Part shown: one piece after another, positions 54,862 to 64,000 of the stretch
Layout: each line of letters opens with the position of its first letter
Position numbering within the stretch: position 1 is the stretch's first letter
NCBI GenBank assembly: GCA_030141605.1
Contig: JAQGDQ010000905.1
Span: 17,774-81,773 of the forward strand
Direction: 5' to 3'
Source of the DNA: Tubiluchus corallicola
Lineage: Eukaryota > Priapulida > Priapulimorpha > Priapulimorphida > Tubiluchidae
DNA: 64,000 nt
Notes under the pieces: model-generated
Told to the model about the DNA's origin: nothing
Databases searched by the model: none
Seen by the model: only the letters and a program-made list of their open reading frames with translations
Program-made: the position numbers and the translations under genes

Positions 54862-55651
54862 CCGTATTTTCCCGCGTATAAGAGACCCTTTTTTGCTCAG
54901 AATTTTCACTTTAAAAATAGGGGGTCTCTTATACATGGGAGTAAGTCTTTTCAATAAGATGCATAAATTGTGACACTAATGATTTTAAAGAAATAAGTGC
55001 TCTACAACTGTTTTATTTCGAATAATTATAGTTTCCTTTCAATAAATCTTCTCCATGGCTAAATTCTAATGATAAAATTAATGTACCGGGTAAGTTATTA
55101 TTTTTTTAAATGTCTCTTTGGTATTGGAGAGAAATCGATTGTTCTGCAGCCAATCAACGCATCTGCATAAGCTCTCTGCATGCCCGTCGACGTCATTGAT
55201 ACGTCGGCAGAGGTCAACGAGATGAGTCAGCCTAAGCAAGGCGTGTCGCGTTCGACTATGAAGCGGTTGTAAGCAATACAAGCATCGTGACACAGGCATT
55301 ATCTCCTTTCCTGTTACAGGTTTGCAGGTACGCACTTTAATATATACCAGTACTCTTTTTCTACAACACATTAACTGGTTTTATTTTGTTTTCAGTACCG
55401 CACTGAGTTGAAAAAAGTTGTACTCTACCCTCTAAAAATGTCCGAAATTAAAAAACGTGCTTCTTATCCTGCAAATTTCAAACTAAAAGTCATTCAATTT
55501 GCTGAAGAGCATGGCAATAAAGCTGCTGCAAGGGAGTTTGGATCTCCTCCTATGATTTCTATGATGAATAAAGTTATTCATTACCAAAAAACTTTTTTCC
55601 AGAATTTTTGCCTAAAAATTGAAGGGGTCTCTTATACATGGGAAAATACGG
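54862..55651 (+). mobile_element. Deleted pogo-like DNA transposon, 790 bp
   Basis: The 27-bp terminal inverted repeats (CCGTATTTTCCCGCGTATAA at the left; the right-end complement differs at two positions) are flanked by TA duplications (54860-54861 and 55652-55653). An additional copy of the subterminal ggtctcttatacatggga lies at 54922. Tc1/mariner-pogo elements duplicate TA. Only the first part of a transposase is left. Confidence 0.9.
55438..55650 (+). pseudogene. Pogo transposase N-terminus (Brinker/CENP-B-type HTH), truncated
   Basis: The ATG at 55438 opens MSEIKKRASYPANFKLKVIQ, then FAEEHGNKAAAREFG. This is the helix-turn-helix found at the N-terminus of many pogo/Tigger transposases and in Brinker. 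After about 40 residues the frame runs into the terminal repeat, so the catalytic DDE domain is deleted. Alone it could bind element ends but not move them. Confidence 0.75.
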
Positions 55652-55653
55652 TA

Positions 55654-55930
55654 TGTTAAGAAGAGTCTTACTGAATCCAGCCAAATAAGGAGAGCTTACG
55701 GAGTGGTGCCACGTCATGACGTGGGCGAGAGTTGACCCTCTTGTCAGACTGCGCACGCAGCTCATATATAAGTCGTGACATCAGCTAGAAGGAGGGTTGG
55801 TCATACTTCACACTCACACGCAGGACGTCTCTCGTAGATCAGGGGCCTTGGCATTGCTATCTATATATTATATTTATTGTGATGTTATTTAATAAATGTG
55901 TTGGTTCGCAAACAAAGTCTTGATAGCTTT
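55654..55930 (+). promoter_or_regulatory. LTR-like promoter with a palindromic CRE-type site
   Basis: Starts right after the pogo element. CCACGTCATGACGTGG (55709-55724) is a perfect 16-bp palindrome containing two TGACGT half-sites. A TATA box (tatataag) lies 42 bp downstream at 55766, and an aataaa signal at about 55893. This layout suits an LTR, but the ends were not found. Confidence 0.45.
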
Positions 55931-56604
55931 GCCATTACTCAAACATTCATAAACAGCTACACACAACGTACTACCACTATACCACAGACTTAATCATTTT
56001 ACTATTAAGACAAGATAAGAAAATGAGATACAATAATTATACATAATTAGAATATATTATGTTATAAATTACATTTTAGTTTATATATAAAACTAGGAAA
56101 GCCCCCCCCCAAAAAAATTTCAGTATAAATACACATTATAATGAATAAAGCGCAAACATTCTACATAGTCCTCATTTACAATGCAGGCCAGTAGCAGCTA
56201 TAGGCAGAGTACAATGGAATGACGTCACAACAATGCAACCTGTCAGGAGTTCTCCAATTGAGAATTGCCTAAAATGGCATCTCTAATTAACTCGTCACCA
56301 CTCCTCTTGCAGGAGGTGTCCTAAAATGTAACCCACCTCAGAGCGTAGCCTATAGCTAGATTTTTCGTATGATGCATATAGAGCGAGGAAAATAGTGCCG
56401 AAATCGGAACTTTAGCCTTGAATTTTATACACATGCATATACCACCAAAATTGATACATTTATAATTCCAGAAAACACCAAAATTAATTATACAAACATA
56501 ATATCAATTACGTTCGAGCCATGTATAGATATTGATTTTGACCTAGTTTTGCGCAACTTGAAAAAACAATTTGGACTGCCGAGAATTGTAGCTAACCGTT
56601 AAAC
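55931..56604. other. No gene recognised
   Basis: Unique AT-rich DNA with C and A homopolymers near 56100. Confidence 0.5.
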
Positions 56605-57008
56605 CAGTGGTTCCCAAAGTAGGGGTAAATTACCCCCCGGGGTAATATGTTTTTTTCGGGGGGGGGGGGGGTTAACGGGCACCCCTCTGAAAATTTTTAA
56701 AACTTTGCTCGGAATACATTTTGTTGTTGTCATTCATTTCTTCTTGTTTTCGTTTGTTCAAGTAATAATTACTCGAACGAACCTGCTCACTCAGTAATGA
56801 GCAGGTTCAGTAATTGTAATTCTTGTTTTGGCAACAATACAACAACAACACCTATTTATGTCACGAGCAAACATAAATAATTTTGCTTGCTTGTGGCATA
56901 TTCGTGTGTTTACTTTTTGAGTTGGAGAAGTAGTACTAGGTGGGGGGTAATGGACACGACCGGGTTTCCCGATTTGGGTAACGGTCCGAGAAAGTTTGGG
57001 AACCACTG
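56605..57008. mobile_element. hAT-type MITE, 404 bp, with 8-bp target duplication
   Basis: Ends CAGTGGTTCCCAAAGT and the complement ctttgggaaccactg-type sequence are inverted, flanked by perfect 8-bp duplications CGTTAAAC (56597-56604 and 57009-57016). Subterminal G-runs (56658) and ggggggtaatg (56941) resemble those of the hAT MITE at 1916. No transposase. Confidence 0.95.
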
Positions 57009-57054
57009 CGTTAAACTCATTCAAGCAGCAATTGCTAAATAGATAACGTGTATC

Positions 57055-57315
57055 TACCTTAGATTTGTGCATCAGAGTCTCCCTAACCTCATATTTGTGC
57101 ATCAGAGTCTCCCTAACCTCATATTTGTGCATCAGAGTCTCCCTAACCTCATATTTGTGCATCAGAGTCTCCTTAACCTCATATTTGTGCATCAGAGTCT
57201 CCTTAACCTCATATTTGTGCATCAGAGTCTCCCTAACCTCATATTTGTGCATCAGAGTCTCCTTAACCTCATATTTGTGCATCAGAGTCTCCTTAACCTC
57301 ATATTTGTGTATCAG
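57055..57315. repeat. 30-bp minisatellite, about 8-9 copies
   Basis: Unit catatttgtgcatcagagtc plus tccctaacct, with ccctaa/ccttaa variants. Several frames on both strands are open because the period is 30. Confidence 0.96.
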
Positions 57316-57616
57316 AGGCAAATGTTTAGAGCAGGTGCAGATGATATTTGACATCGATATTGTCTTTTAGTGTTTGCAAGACAACCAGAAGTTCTAGACC
57401 TTCAGAACCTTTAAACCTGGGTAAGCATTCATTTTTCTGATACACAAAAAATTTGCATTGATGATTTAGTCAAACCAGACCCAACCATGGGTATGCCGTT
57501 TGAAGAAGATTATGTAACTAGACTCATTTAAAGGAAAAGTCAGCCATTCTAGGAAATTAGGCTTATATTAATGTATGCGGAAAATGATGGACGAATAGTA
57601 ATATGTATGACAAGTG

Positions 57617-58229
57617 CCACATGTAATTGTAAAAACACTTTAAAGTCGCGACCCTTTCACGATTGGCTGCTCCCATTTTGAACGTTGATTTCATTTTATT
57701 TTGCAAGCAACATCACGCATGTTCTAAAAATAACCAGTAATTCAGAGAAGAGTTCTTCCGTTCCATCTTCAAACAGAGAGCAAAAGCGATACTTATTCAT
57801 CATCTTCATTTATTATTATTCTTTTTTTTTCACTTATGCCATGTTAGTTCTTTAGTTATTGCTTTATTTTGATTAATATTGTAGTAGCAGAAAAAAGAAT
57901 TGATGTCACTGGATGCAATTATTGTTAATTACTTAAATAAAATAATCAAAATAAAGCAATAACAAAAAGAAAATATAAAAACAAACATAACAACAAGTGA
58001 AACATGGCATAAGTGAAAAAAAAGAATAATAATAAATGAAGATGATGAATAAGTATCGCTTTTGCTCTTTGTTTGAAGATGGAACGGAAGAACTCTTCTC
58101 TGAATTACTGGTTATTTTTAGAACATGCGTGATGTTGCTTGCAAAATAAAATGAAATCATCGTTCAAAATGGGAGCAGCCAATCAGTGAAAGGGTCGGGA
58201 CTTTAAAGTGTTTTTACAATTACATGTGG
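57617..58229. mobile_element. 613-bp palindromic foldback element
   Basis: Arms of about 260-290 bp are near-perfect inverted copies (ccacatgtaattgtaaaaac at the left end, complement at the right). The left arm has lost about 35 bp that the right arm keeps (an aagaaaatataaaaacaaac segment). The spacer is about 60 bp. No flanking duplication is evident. Both strands would make a very long hairpin RNA. Confidence 0.9.
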
Positions 58230-58239
58230 GTTTTTACAA

Positions 58240-58375
58240 TTATAAGGGGTGAGTGACTAGATGACCTACGGTCTTTCCTCGCCCTATCTCCACGGATAAA
58301 GTTATTTTTTGCAAAATGGAAATTCGTGACACATTTGGAGAAAATAAATGTCTATGTCTATATGGTAAGACAATA
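58240..58375 (+). mobile_element. LINE 3' tail
   Basis: ggggtgagtgactagatgac, ctttcctcgccctatctcc and an aaataaatgtctatgtctat ending resemble LINE 3' ends. The layout matches 26385-26515. Confidence 0.5.
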
Positions 58376-58654
58376 GTTGTCAAATGGAGCATTAAAAATA
58401 CATCAAACAATAAGCAACAGCACAGTACATGATATAATAAAAATTATCCACTTATCTTTCAATCAGTGGTGAATTTCCTATGAAACACTCGACATCCAGA
58501 ACAAAGCTTCATGTAACAATGGTCCGGCAATGTGCTACAATCTTACCTAAATCACACAGTCTGTGAAATAAAAAAACAGATTAACCGAGTGCGATAGCTG
58601 CAGCCAATTTAGAAAAATGAGCAACAGCGAATCACTACCTAACGTAGTGCACCC

Positions 58655-58928
58655 ATTGACCAGACGGTTTAGTCTAGTGGTAATGTGTCTGCTTTCCGTC
58701 TGGGAGGTCGTGAGTTCGAACCAGCAGCCGGGTCATACCAGACTTTAAAAATGGTACCTGCTGTTGCCCTGCCTGACGTGTGGTATTTAGGGTAAAAGTG
58801 GGGTAATAATAGTCTCTGTTATGTAGTTGTAAGTTGTTATTTACAGTCGGCGATCATAGCTCTGTGAGCTAACGTTAATTGTTGACCCAAAAGCCGACTT
58901 TAAATAAAGATTATTATTATTATTATTA
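58655..58928 (+). mobile_element. tRNA-derived SINE, near full length
   Basis: The head has a good A-box (tagtctagtggtaatg), a Gly-like TCC anticodon position and a perfect B-box (gagttcgaacc). A body of about 170 bp follows, ending cgactttaaataaag and an (att)n tail. Head, body and simple-repeat tail define a SINE; it would be mobilised by a LINE with a matching tail. It is better preserved than the other tRNA-like fragments in the window. Confidence 0.85.
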
Positions 58929-58929
58929 C

Positions 58930-60240
58930 ATGATCATGTAAGAAAGAAACAGTAAAACATTCCACAAACTGGTAAGAGTACTCAGTGGTGTACAAAATTA
59001 TAATAAAGAATGAATTTTCTCCTTTTGCCCGACAAAACGTTTCGGCCAGTCAGCTCACGCAATACAAAGTAGAACTCACTTCTAATTTAGGGCAGTGGTT
59101 GTCTTCATAGCCACTCTGAAAAAATCCATTAATTGCTTTTTATCTGAGATTGGCGATTGTTTTAACATGGCCGACGTTGGCCAGTTAGTTAAAAAACATA
59201 GTCTTTATCTTGGCAGCCGTGGTTGGCTTTATCGTGTACTGCGGCCACACTGCATGCTGACCAACAACGAACTATGAAATTTTCATCACACGTCAAAATA
59301 TAGCAACAGCCACATCAATAAATTCGAAATGAAGTCTCCTAGTACTTAGTAGTGTTAAGAGGGTGTACGACCCTTTGGTCATTAACAGAAAAAATATTAT
59401 AATATGTGTGCTTCTGTAAAAGAGTACAGTATACCTAATAATGTAATGAGAACGTTCCACGTAGTATAACAAACACGTGAAGTAGGACAACGCACAGCAA
59501 TTTTAATACCAACCTTGCCCAACTTGTCAGATCCTCGTGAATACTGCTCAACTTACGCACTATCTCGACTTTTCCTTCGTTTTATCGAATTTCGGTTAGC
59601 ACGGTATAAAAAAAAGTTATTACAATTTTTAATCTGCACGTTTTCTATCAGAGTGGAGAAACGCCCTCTAACACGTGGATCCCGGGCCCGCGGCTCGCGA
59701 TTATACGCCTGATGTGCAAAAGTCCAATGATGCAGCTTATTGGAAAGAACTTAAAGCTATAAATGGCCACCAGGTGGGAAGGTAAAAAGGTAACCAACAG
59801 CGACCTCAAGATTCTACAAGTAGTACAAAAATAAATTTGACAAAACTATTATTGTTATTAATAATTAAAATTATTCAAATTATTCATAGATTACTAAGAT
59901 TACTGTTACAGTCTTCCTATTTTACACAGTTGTAACCATAGTTTATAAAAATTGACGTTTCATAATATAATTATTATTAATTATTATTATTAATTAGTCA
60001 GTATTAATTTCTTGTGGGACAATAATTACTCTAAACTGGCACTTCCAAAAATATCATCAATTCGCAAAAATTCGTTTAGTCATTTCCTACTAGATTAATT
60101 AAATTGAATTTTAAAATCCAACTCTGCAGCTGAATGTTTTCACCAAAATCAATTAATTCACTCAGTTCCCCGGCCAGTGGCATCACAGATTTTCAAATAT
60201 AGTTCCTAAAAATCAATAATGAAATTATAGTCGCACTGTT
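58930..60240. other. No gene recognised
   Basis: Unique DNA. Open frames near 59095, 59293 and 59515 have no splice or family support. Confidence 0.5.
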
Positions 60241-60244
60241 ACAC

Positions 60245-60343
60245 GACTTCTTCAGCTTGAGGGTTGTAGATTGTTGGAACAACATCCCTAAGAATGTAGT
60301 TTCTGCAGACTCTGTAACCTTTTTTAACAGTAAAATTAGTTGA
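60245..60343 (+). pseudogene. LINE (CR1-like) C-terminal fragment
   Basis: Encodes DFFSLRVVDCWNNIPKNVVS, then ADSVTFFNSKIS and stop. The FFSxRVVxxWNxLPxxVVxAxSxxxFK-like pattern closes the ORF2 of many CR1/L2-type LINEs. About 130 bp of probable 3' UTR ending in an atggtatgatatgataac tail follows. Confidence 0.75.
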
Positions 60344-60489
60344 TAATTACACAGATGAACTACCAATACAGTTCCAAGGCTGTGCCGCCTAGTAATTTTT
60401 GAAGTGCTGACAGTTATTATTAGACAGAATGCCTAACATCTAGGACCGAATGGACATGGTATGATATGATAACAATGATCAGAACTGAC

Positions 60490-61419
60490 AGCCATGCATG
60501 AGAAATCAGCTATGTAAATCACGCGACTGCAAATACTTCAATTACGCTGATTAAGTTGCTGGCCATTGAGAAATCTCACTTTTTCACACAATATTCGTTA
60601 ATTTTTTACAAAAAGTATTTGCAAGTAAAAACAGCCAGCGGATTTAAAGGGTACTTAATGCTTTGTAATGATCACATTTTTGTGTCAAAATCGTTTTTTT
60701 TGGTTTTTTGTGTTTTTGGCATTTTGCTAAGTGTTTTGCGCTGTTCTCTTCAGTAAGTGTTTTTCATGTGTTACCAGAAGATTATTCTCAAGTTCTTCTT
60801 AAACAAAAAACATCAAAAACACTTTCAAATTCTTTTAATACCTAATGTTTAACAAGAATATGTTATTAATGGAAATAAACGTTTTGTGAGCTAATGATAT
60901 TTGTAAAAAAAATTGTGTAAAATTTCACGCAACAGCAAGCCACAGCTTTGCTGTAACAAAGGATTACCATGGCAATTGTGACACGCAGCTGCTATGTCCA
61001 TTGTCCTGCTGTAGCTTCTAAAATCACACTGCCGGAATGCGCATTGCTAAAGTTGGCATTGCTCTTGTGACTGAGCAATTTCTTTATCTGCCATCTAGGG
61101 GAGAATGTGTGTAATTGCACTACTTGTAATTGTATGTAAAGTGGTGCCATCTCAAAGTAATAAATTACAACTGTATTCTATAATAACTGTATGGAGTAAC
61201 AAGCAAGAAAACTTTTTGTGATTGTCACTGTATGAGCCATCACTGGATAAAAACAACTTTTTGCTTGGTCATTATTTCTGGTCATGTTACATGTAGTGGT
61301 CCGAATAAAAAGTTTTGTTAGTATTAACTCTGACAGCAATTAAAAATAAACATAATACATGTGTATAATTATAATTACAACGTTAAATAAAATTTAGCCA
61401 AAGCCACTAAAACGGGAAA
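60490..61419. other. No gene recognised
   Basis: Unique AT-rich DNA. Confidence 0.5.
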
Positions 61420-61570
61420 AATTGGCACTAAGTATGCGGGATTTGAACCAGGGGCGGAATTTTTGCGCCCCCCCCCTGCTTGCCACATCTAGTTCCGGCC
61501 CTGATTTGAAGCACACAAACACATAAAAGGCCATGCTTTTATAATCTACCATCTTTCAGTTGCATATCAA
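61420..61570 (-). repeat. tRNA-like SINE remnant interrupted by a mini-hAT insertion
   Basis: ggcactaagtatgcgggatttgaa matches in layout the SINE at 23450-23580 (ggcactaa...ggatttgaa). The B-box (minus strand ttcaaatcccgc) is split and duplicated by the insertion at 61449-61503. Confidence 0.5.
61449..61503. mobile_element. Miniature hAT element, 55 bp
   Basis: CAGGGGCGGAA at the left and its approximate complement ttccggccctg at the right. Flanking 8-bp duplications ATTTGAAC/ATTTGAAG match at seven of eight positions. It has a C-run inside. At 55 bp it is little more than two termini. Confidence 0.75.
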
Positions 61571-63243
61571 ATACACTGTCCTGGTTCAAGCCTAAACTTG
61601 TCACAAAACTTCATTTTTCAATCTAGTAAAATTGTTTTTGTTTCAACGGTTTTAAATGGATTAAATAATTTATAGTCCAGTAGGAAAACAAAGCTGCATT
61701 TAAAAGGCATACACAACAAAGGATTAAATTTAATGCTAAGCACATAACAATAATAATAATAAAAAAAATAATAATGATAATAATAATGTAGCGTGGGCAT
61801 TGTCAACAGATATGCTCTTGTAAGTACGGAAAGGATTTCTGTTCTGGCTAAGAGAGAGAGAGAGAGAGAGAGTTATCCGTCTGCTTGTTTTGAACGGAAG
61901 TGGTGCTGACAAGCCACTGGTGTGTTTACCTGTCTGAAGGCAGATTTCCTTTATTATAGAATTCTGCCTGCCCAATGTCTACAATAGATGTGACGGGCGC
62001 ACACTGCTTGTTTTTGTTTGATGTACTGGAAATTAATATGATTAATGTTTATGACTAATTACAGTTTGTTGGTATTTACTATTCAGCGTGGTTGTGTGAA
62101 TGGTCTGTCTAGAGAGCTTTGACATGCTCTTTCATTAACACGGTCCTGACAAATAGCGAGGTTGAAACAACATAGAGTTGTGTTTTATAACACGGAATTG
62201 AGTAACGACTACAGTTATGGACAGTGTGACGGGATGGCCACGGGTAACAATATTATAAAATAATAATAACAACATTAACAATAATAATAACAAAAAGCAG
62301 GAACAAACAAAGATCATGAGAAAAGTAGACTAGATCAAACTAGAATAACTTTAAAGCCAGAGACTGAAAGTCACCAAGGTACATAATTTGCTTGTATTTA
62401 ACTGCCCTTAAATTTGCCCTGCTTCCACCCTTTTCGTCAATAATTGTCCTGTTTAATTGCACCATAATTTACAGAGTCAATAATATTTAAATTCCATAGC
62501 AGTTTCACTTGAGGCACAATAATGCTAGCAGCACGAAGCATTTTCAGAGTTCCAGCAACTGATGATCATGAAAAGGTCAAAGGTTAAAAGTACTAGACAT
62601 TGCATTTGTGTACACTTGACAACACCTTGCAGTCCATGCTACTGTAATAGTATGACGAGTTCTAGGGTATAATTAAGCTAACGAGTAGATTGCTTTAACT
62701 TAATAGAAAAAAACAACTTTATTCAAGTTTTGCCAACGAAAAAGGTCAACTGAAACTCTGACAAAAAACCACGCAATGCCCGAAATCTTTTGCATTATAT
62801 CACTTATAAAAATATGCGTTGCTTACCACAAAATACGAAACGAAACACAACATAGTAACAGTTTTAACAGCTAGCTAGAACCTTACCTAGTTCATTTTTC
62901 TTGTTCTCAAGAAAGATCCTGTTATTAAATCACTCTGTGCACAGACTAGTGTATAATTAAGAAAAATACGCTTAACACAACTGAAGTTACTGAATTGATG
63001 CGGCAGATGAGATATGCCGACTTATGAACGATTTTGCTTTACAGGCACATAAATTACATATGAAACACAAAAAGAGAAAGATGGTAATGCAATAAAAGCA
63101 ATAATAACAACAACAGCAAAAAGTGTTATAAAAATCAGAGGATTACGATCTACTATACATAACTTACAGTTTAATGTAAAACACAAATAAAAATAAATAA
63201 CTGCTGCTCATTAAAACATTTTTATGTTGGAAGATATCTAGAC
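61571..63243. other. Microsatellites and unique DNA, no gene recognised
   Basis: (aat)n at about 61750-61790, (ag)n at 61852-61872, and (aat/aac)n at 62255-62300. The RING gene's 3' UTR on the minus strand probably extends into the right part of this stretch. Confidence 0.5.
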
Positions 63244-63561
63244 CTAACCAAACCCTAACCATTCGTTAAATCGTTCGTTCCAATGATATAGTCTTGTAAA
63301 TAATGTGGGACGATGAGTAAATTCTACACTAGATGGCGCTGCATCTAGTTCTGAGTCGGGTTCTCCGATAGTAAAATACGACGTGATTACGCCGCGACAC
63401 ATGGGACACTTGTCCAACCGAGGGAAGCAGCCGGAGCAGATGCAGGCGTGTCGGCATGGCAACAGTGCAAACGACGTCGGAGACTGCTGGCAGACAACGC
63501 AGGTTCCATGCGCAGAAGGTAAGGAGTCTGAGAGGTTGTCATTGTCAGCCATAAATAGTTG
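63244..63561 (-). CDS. C3HC4 RING-finger protein (CGRRF1-like), last exon
   Basis: Follows a ttttttccag acceptor (AG 63563-63562) in phase 0 and runs to a stop at 63244. It encodes MADNDNLSDSLPSAHGT, then a C3HC4 RING: CVVCQQ, an 11-residue spacer, LLPCRHACICSGCF and KCPMCRG. The C-terminal tail ends RLYHWNERFNEWLGFG. RINGs of this form bind E2 enzymes and give E3 ubiquitin-ligase activity. A RING at the C-terminal end with LLPCRHxC and CPMCR recalls CGRRF1, an ER-linked ligase, but the tail is not one I can match. Upstream exons would lie to the right, partly outside the window; the ATG in this exon may not be the true start. Confidence 0.75.
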   Translation of the reverse strand, partial: QLFMADNDNLSDSLPSAHGTCVVCQQSPTSFALLPCRHACICSGCFPRLDKCPMCRGVITSYFTIGEPDSELDAAPSSVEFTHRPTLFTRLYHWNERFNEWLGFG

Positions 63562-64000
63562 CTGGAAAAAAAGAAGAAAGAACAATAATTAAAACGAGAT
63601 GCATACTAGTCAAGCGATGACAGCCCCCCTTTTTACATGCTGACCAAAGTTAAAGCAAAACTGGGCTCAATCTTAAACTGTAGGTCAAAGCAATCTATTC
63701 TCTAAAATATTGAAAGGAAACAACCTGTTTTTTTCAAAAATGACTTACGTAAAACAATTATTAGGAAGCAAACACAATTTCACATTCGCGCCACTAGTTC
63801 TTCGTTGTTACACGCATTTGGCCATTCGCAAGTTAGCCGGCCACTAGCACCTGCATTTCGAAAACGCGTTGCACAGAAAACAGGTGCTGTACCTCTCAGT
63901 TTAGACGTGATAGTTTGTGACAATCTACACACGTTCGACAGTTCATGCGTGAGCACAGGGGTAAATTTGAAATTTGAATTTTTATCTTAAAACTTGCCTA
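63562..64000. other. Upstream part of the RING gene, no exon confirmed
   Basis: A consensus minus-strand donor (TTTTACGTAAGTC, near 63747) suggests an exon to its right, but the frames there have stops and I could not join it to the RING exon. Confidence 0.3.

Noticed and set aside
56791-57354. 187-codon minus frame with MHKYEVKETL units
   Set aside because: It spans a 30-bp array and a hAT MITE, which are unrelated sequences.

Overview
The window is eukaryotic nuclear DNA from an invertebrate animal that I cannot name more closely. It is AT-rich and gene-poor, with spliced genes, tRNA-derived SINEs, LINE tails, BEL/Pao LTR elements, Penelope-like elements (PLEs), hAT and pogo-type DNA transposons, and at least fifteen minisatellite or microsatellite arrays. 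There is no bacterial-style operon, CRISPR array or phage.

Six cellular loci stand out. (1) Two exons of an FBXO4-like F-box gene on the minus strand (7690-7479 and 6018-5803). Their splice phases agree, but the second exon carries a one-base frameshift. (2) The last two exons of an unrecognised minus-strand gene (19911-19727 and 19667-19428), joined across a 59-bp intron. (3) An intact single-exon gene for a small type I membrane protein (29513-28719). Its stop codon lies in the edge of a 104-bp satellite. (4) A two-exon plus-strand gene for a secreted glutamine-rich protein (52476-53096). It has a TATA box and, 77 nt past the stop, a consensus histone-mRNA 3' stem-loop with a purine-rich downstream element. 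(5) The final exon of a C3HC4 RING-finger gene on the minus strand (63561-63244). (6) A frameshifted zinc-finger-like pseudogene near 25.1-25.4 kb, followed by a heat-shock-type promoter.

Layout: 0-5 kb holds MITEs and dispersed repeats. 5.8-8 kb is FBXO4-like, with a 75-bp minisatellite in its intron. 8.4-17 kb is foldback DNA and arrays, including a 93-bp satellite that contains a transposon end. 18-20 kb is unrecognised exons. 21-25 kb is a TTAA-flanked element and a 67-bp satellite that appears to come from a tRNA-like SINE. 26.6-29.5 kb is the 104-bp satellite and the membrane-protein gene. 32-34 kb is a collapsed BEL/Pao element, and its solo LTR with a 5-bp target duplication is at 37.8 kb. 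34-54 kb is dominated by four copies of one PLE family and a 32-bp minisatellite that precedes three of them. 50.3-51.8 kb is a truncated LINE. 52-54 kb is the glutamine-rich gene and a broken partial copy. 54.9-61.5 kb holds a deleted pogo element, an LTR-like promoter, hAT MITEs, a 613-bp palindrome, a SINE and LINE tails.

The two most interesting signals are the apparently endonuclease-less PLE family (separate ORF1, YVDS in place of YVDD) and the histone-type 3' end on a non-histone secreted-protein gene. All calls come from reading the sequence. Family names rest on remembered motifs, not searches.
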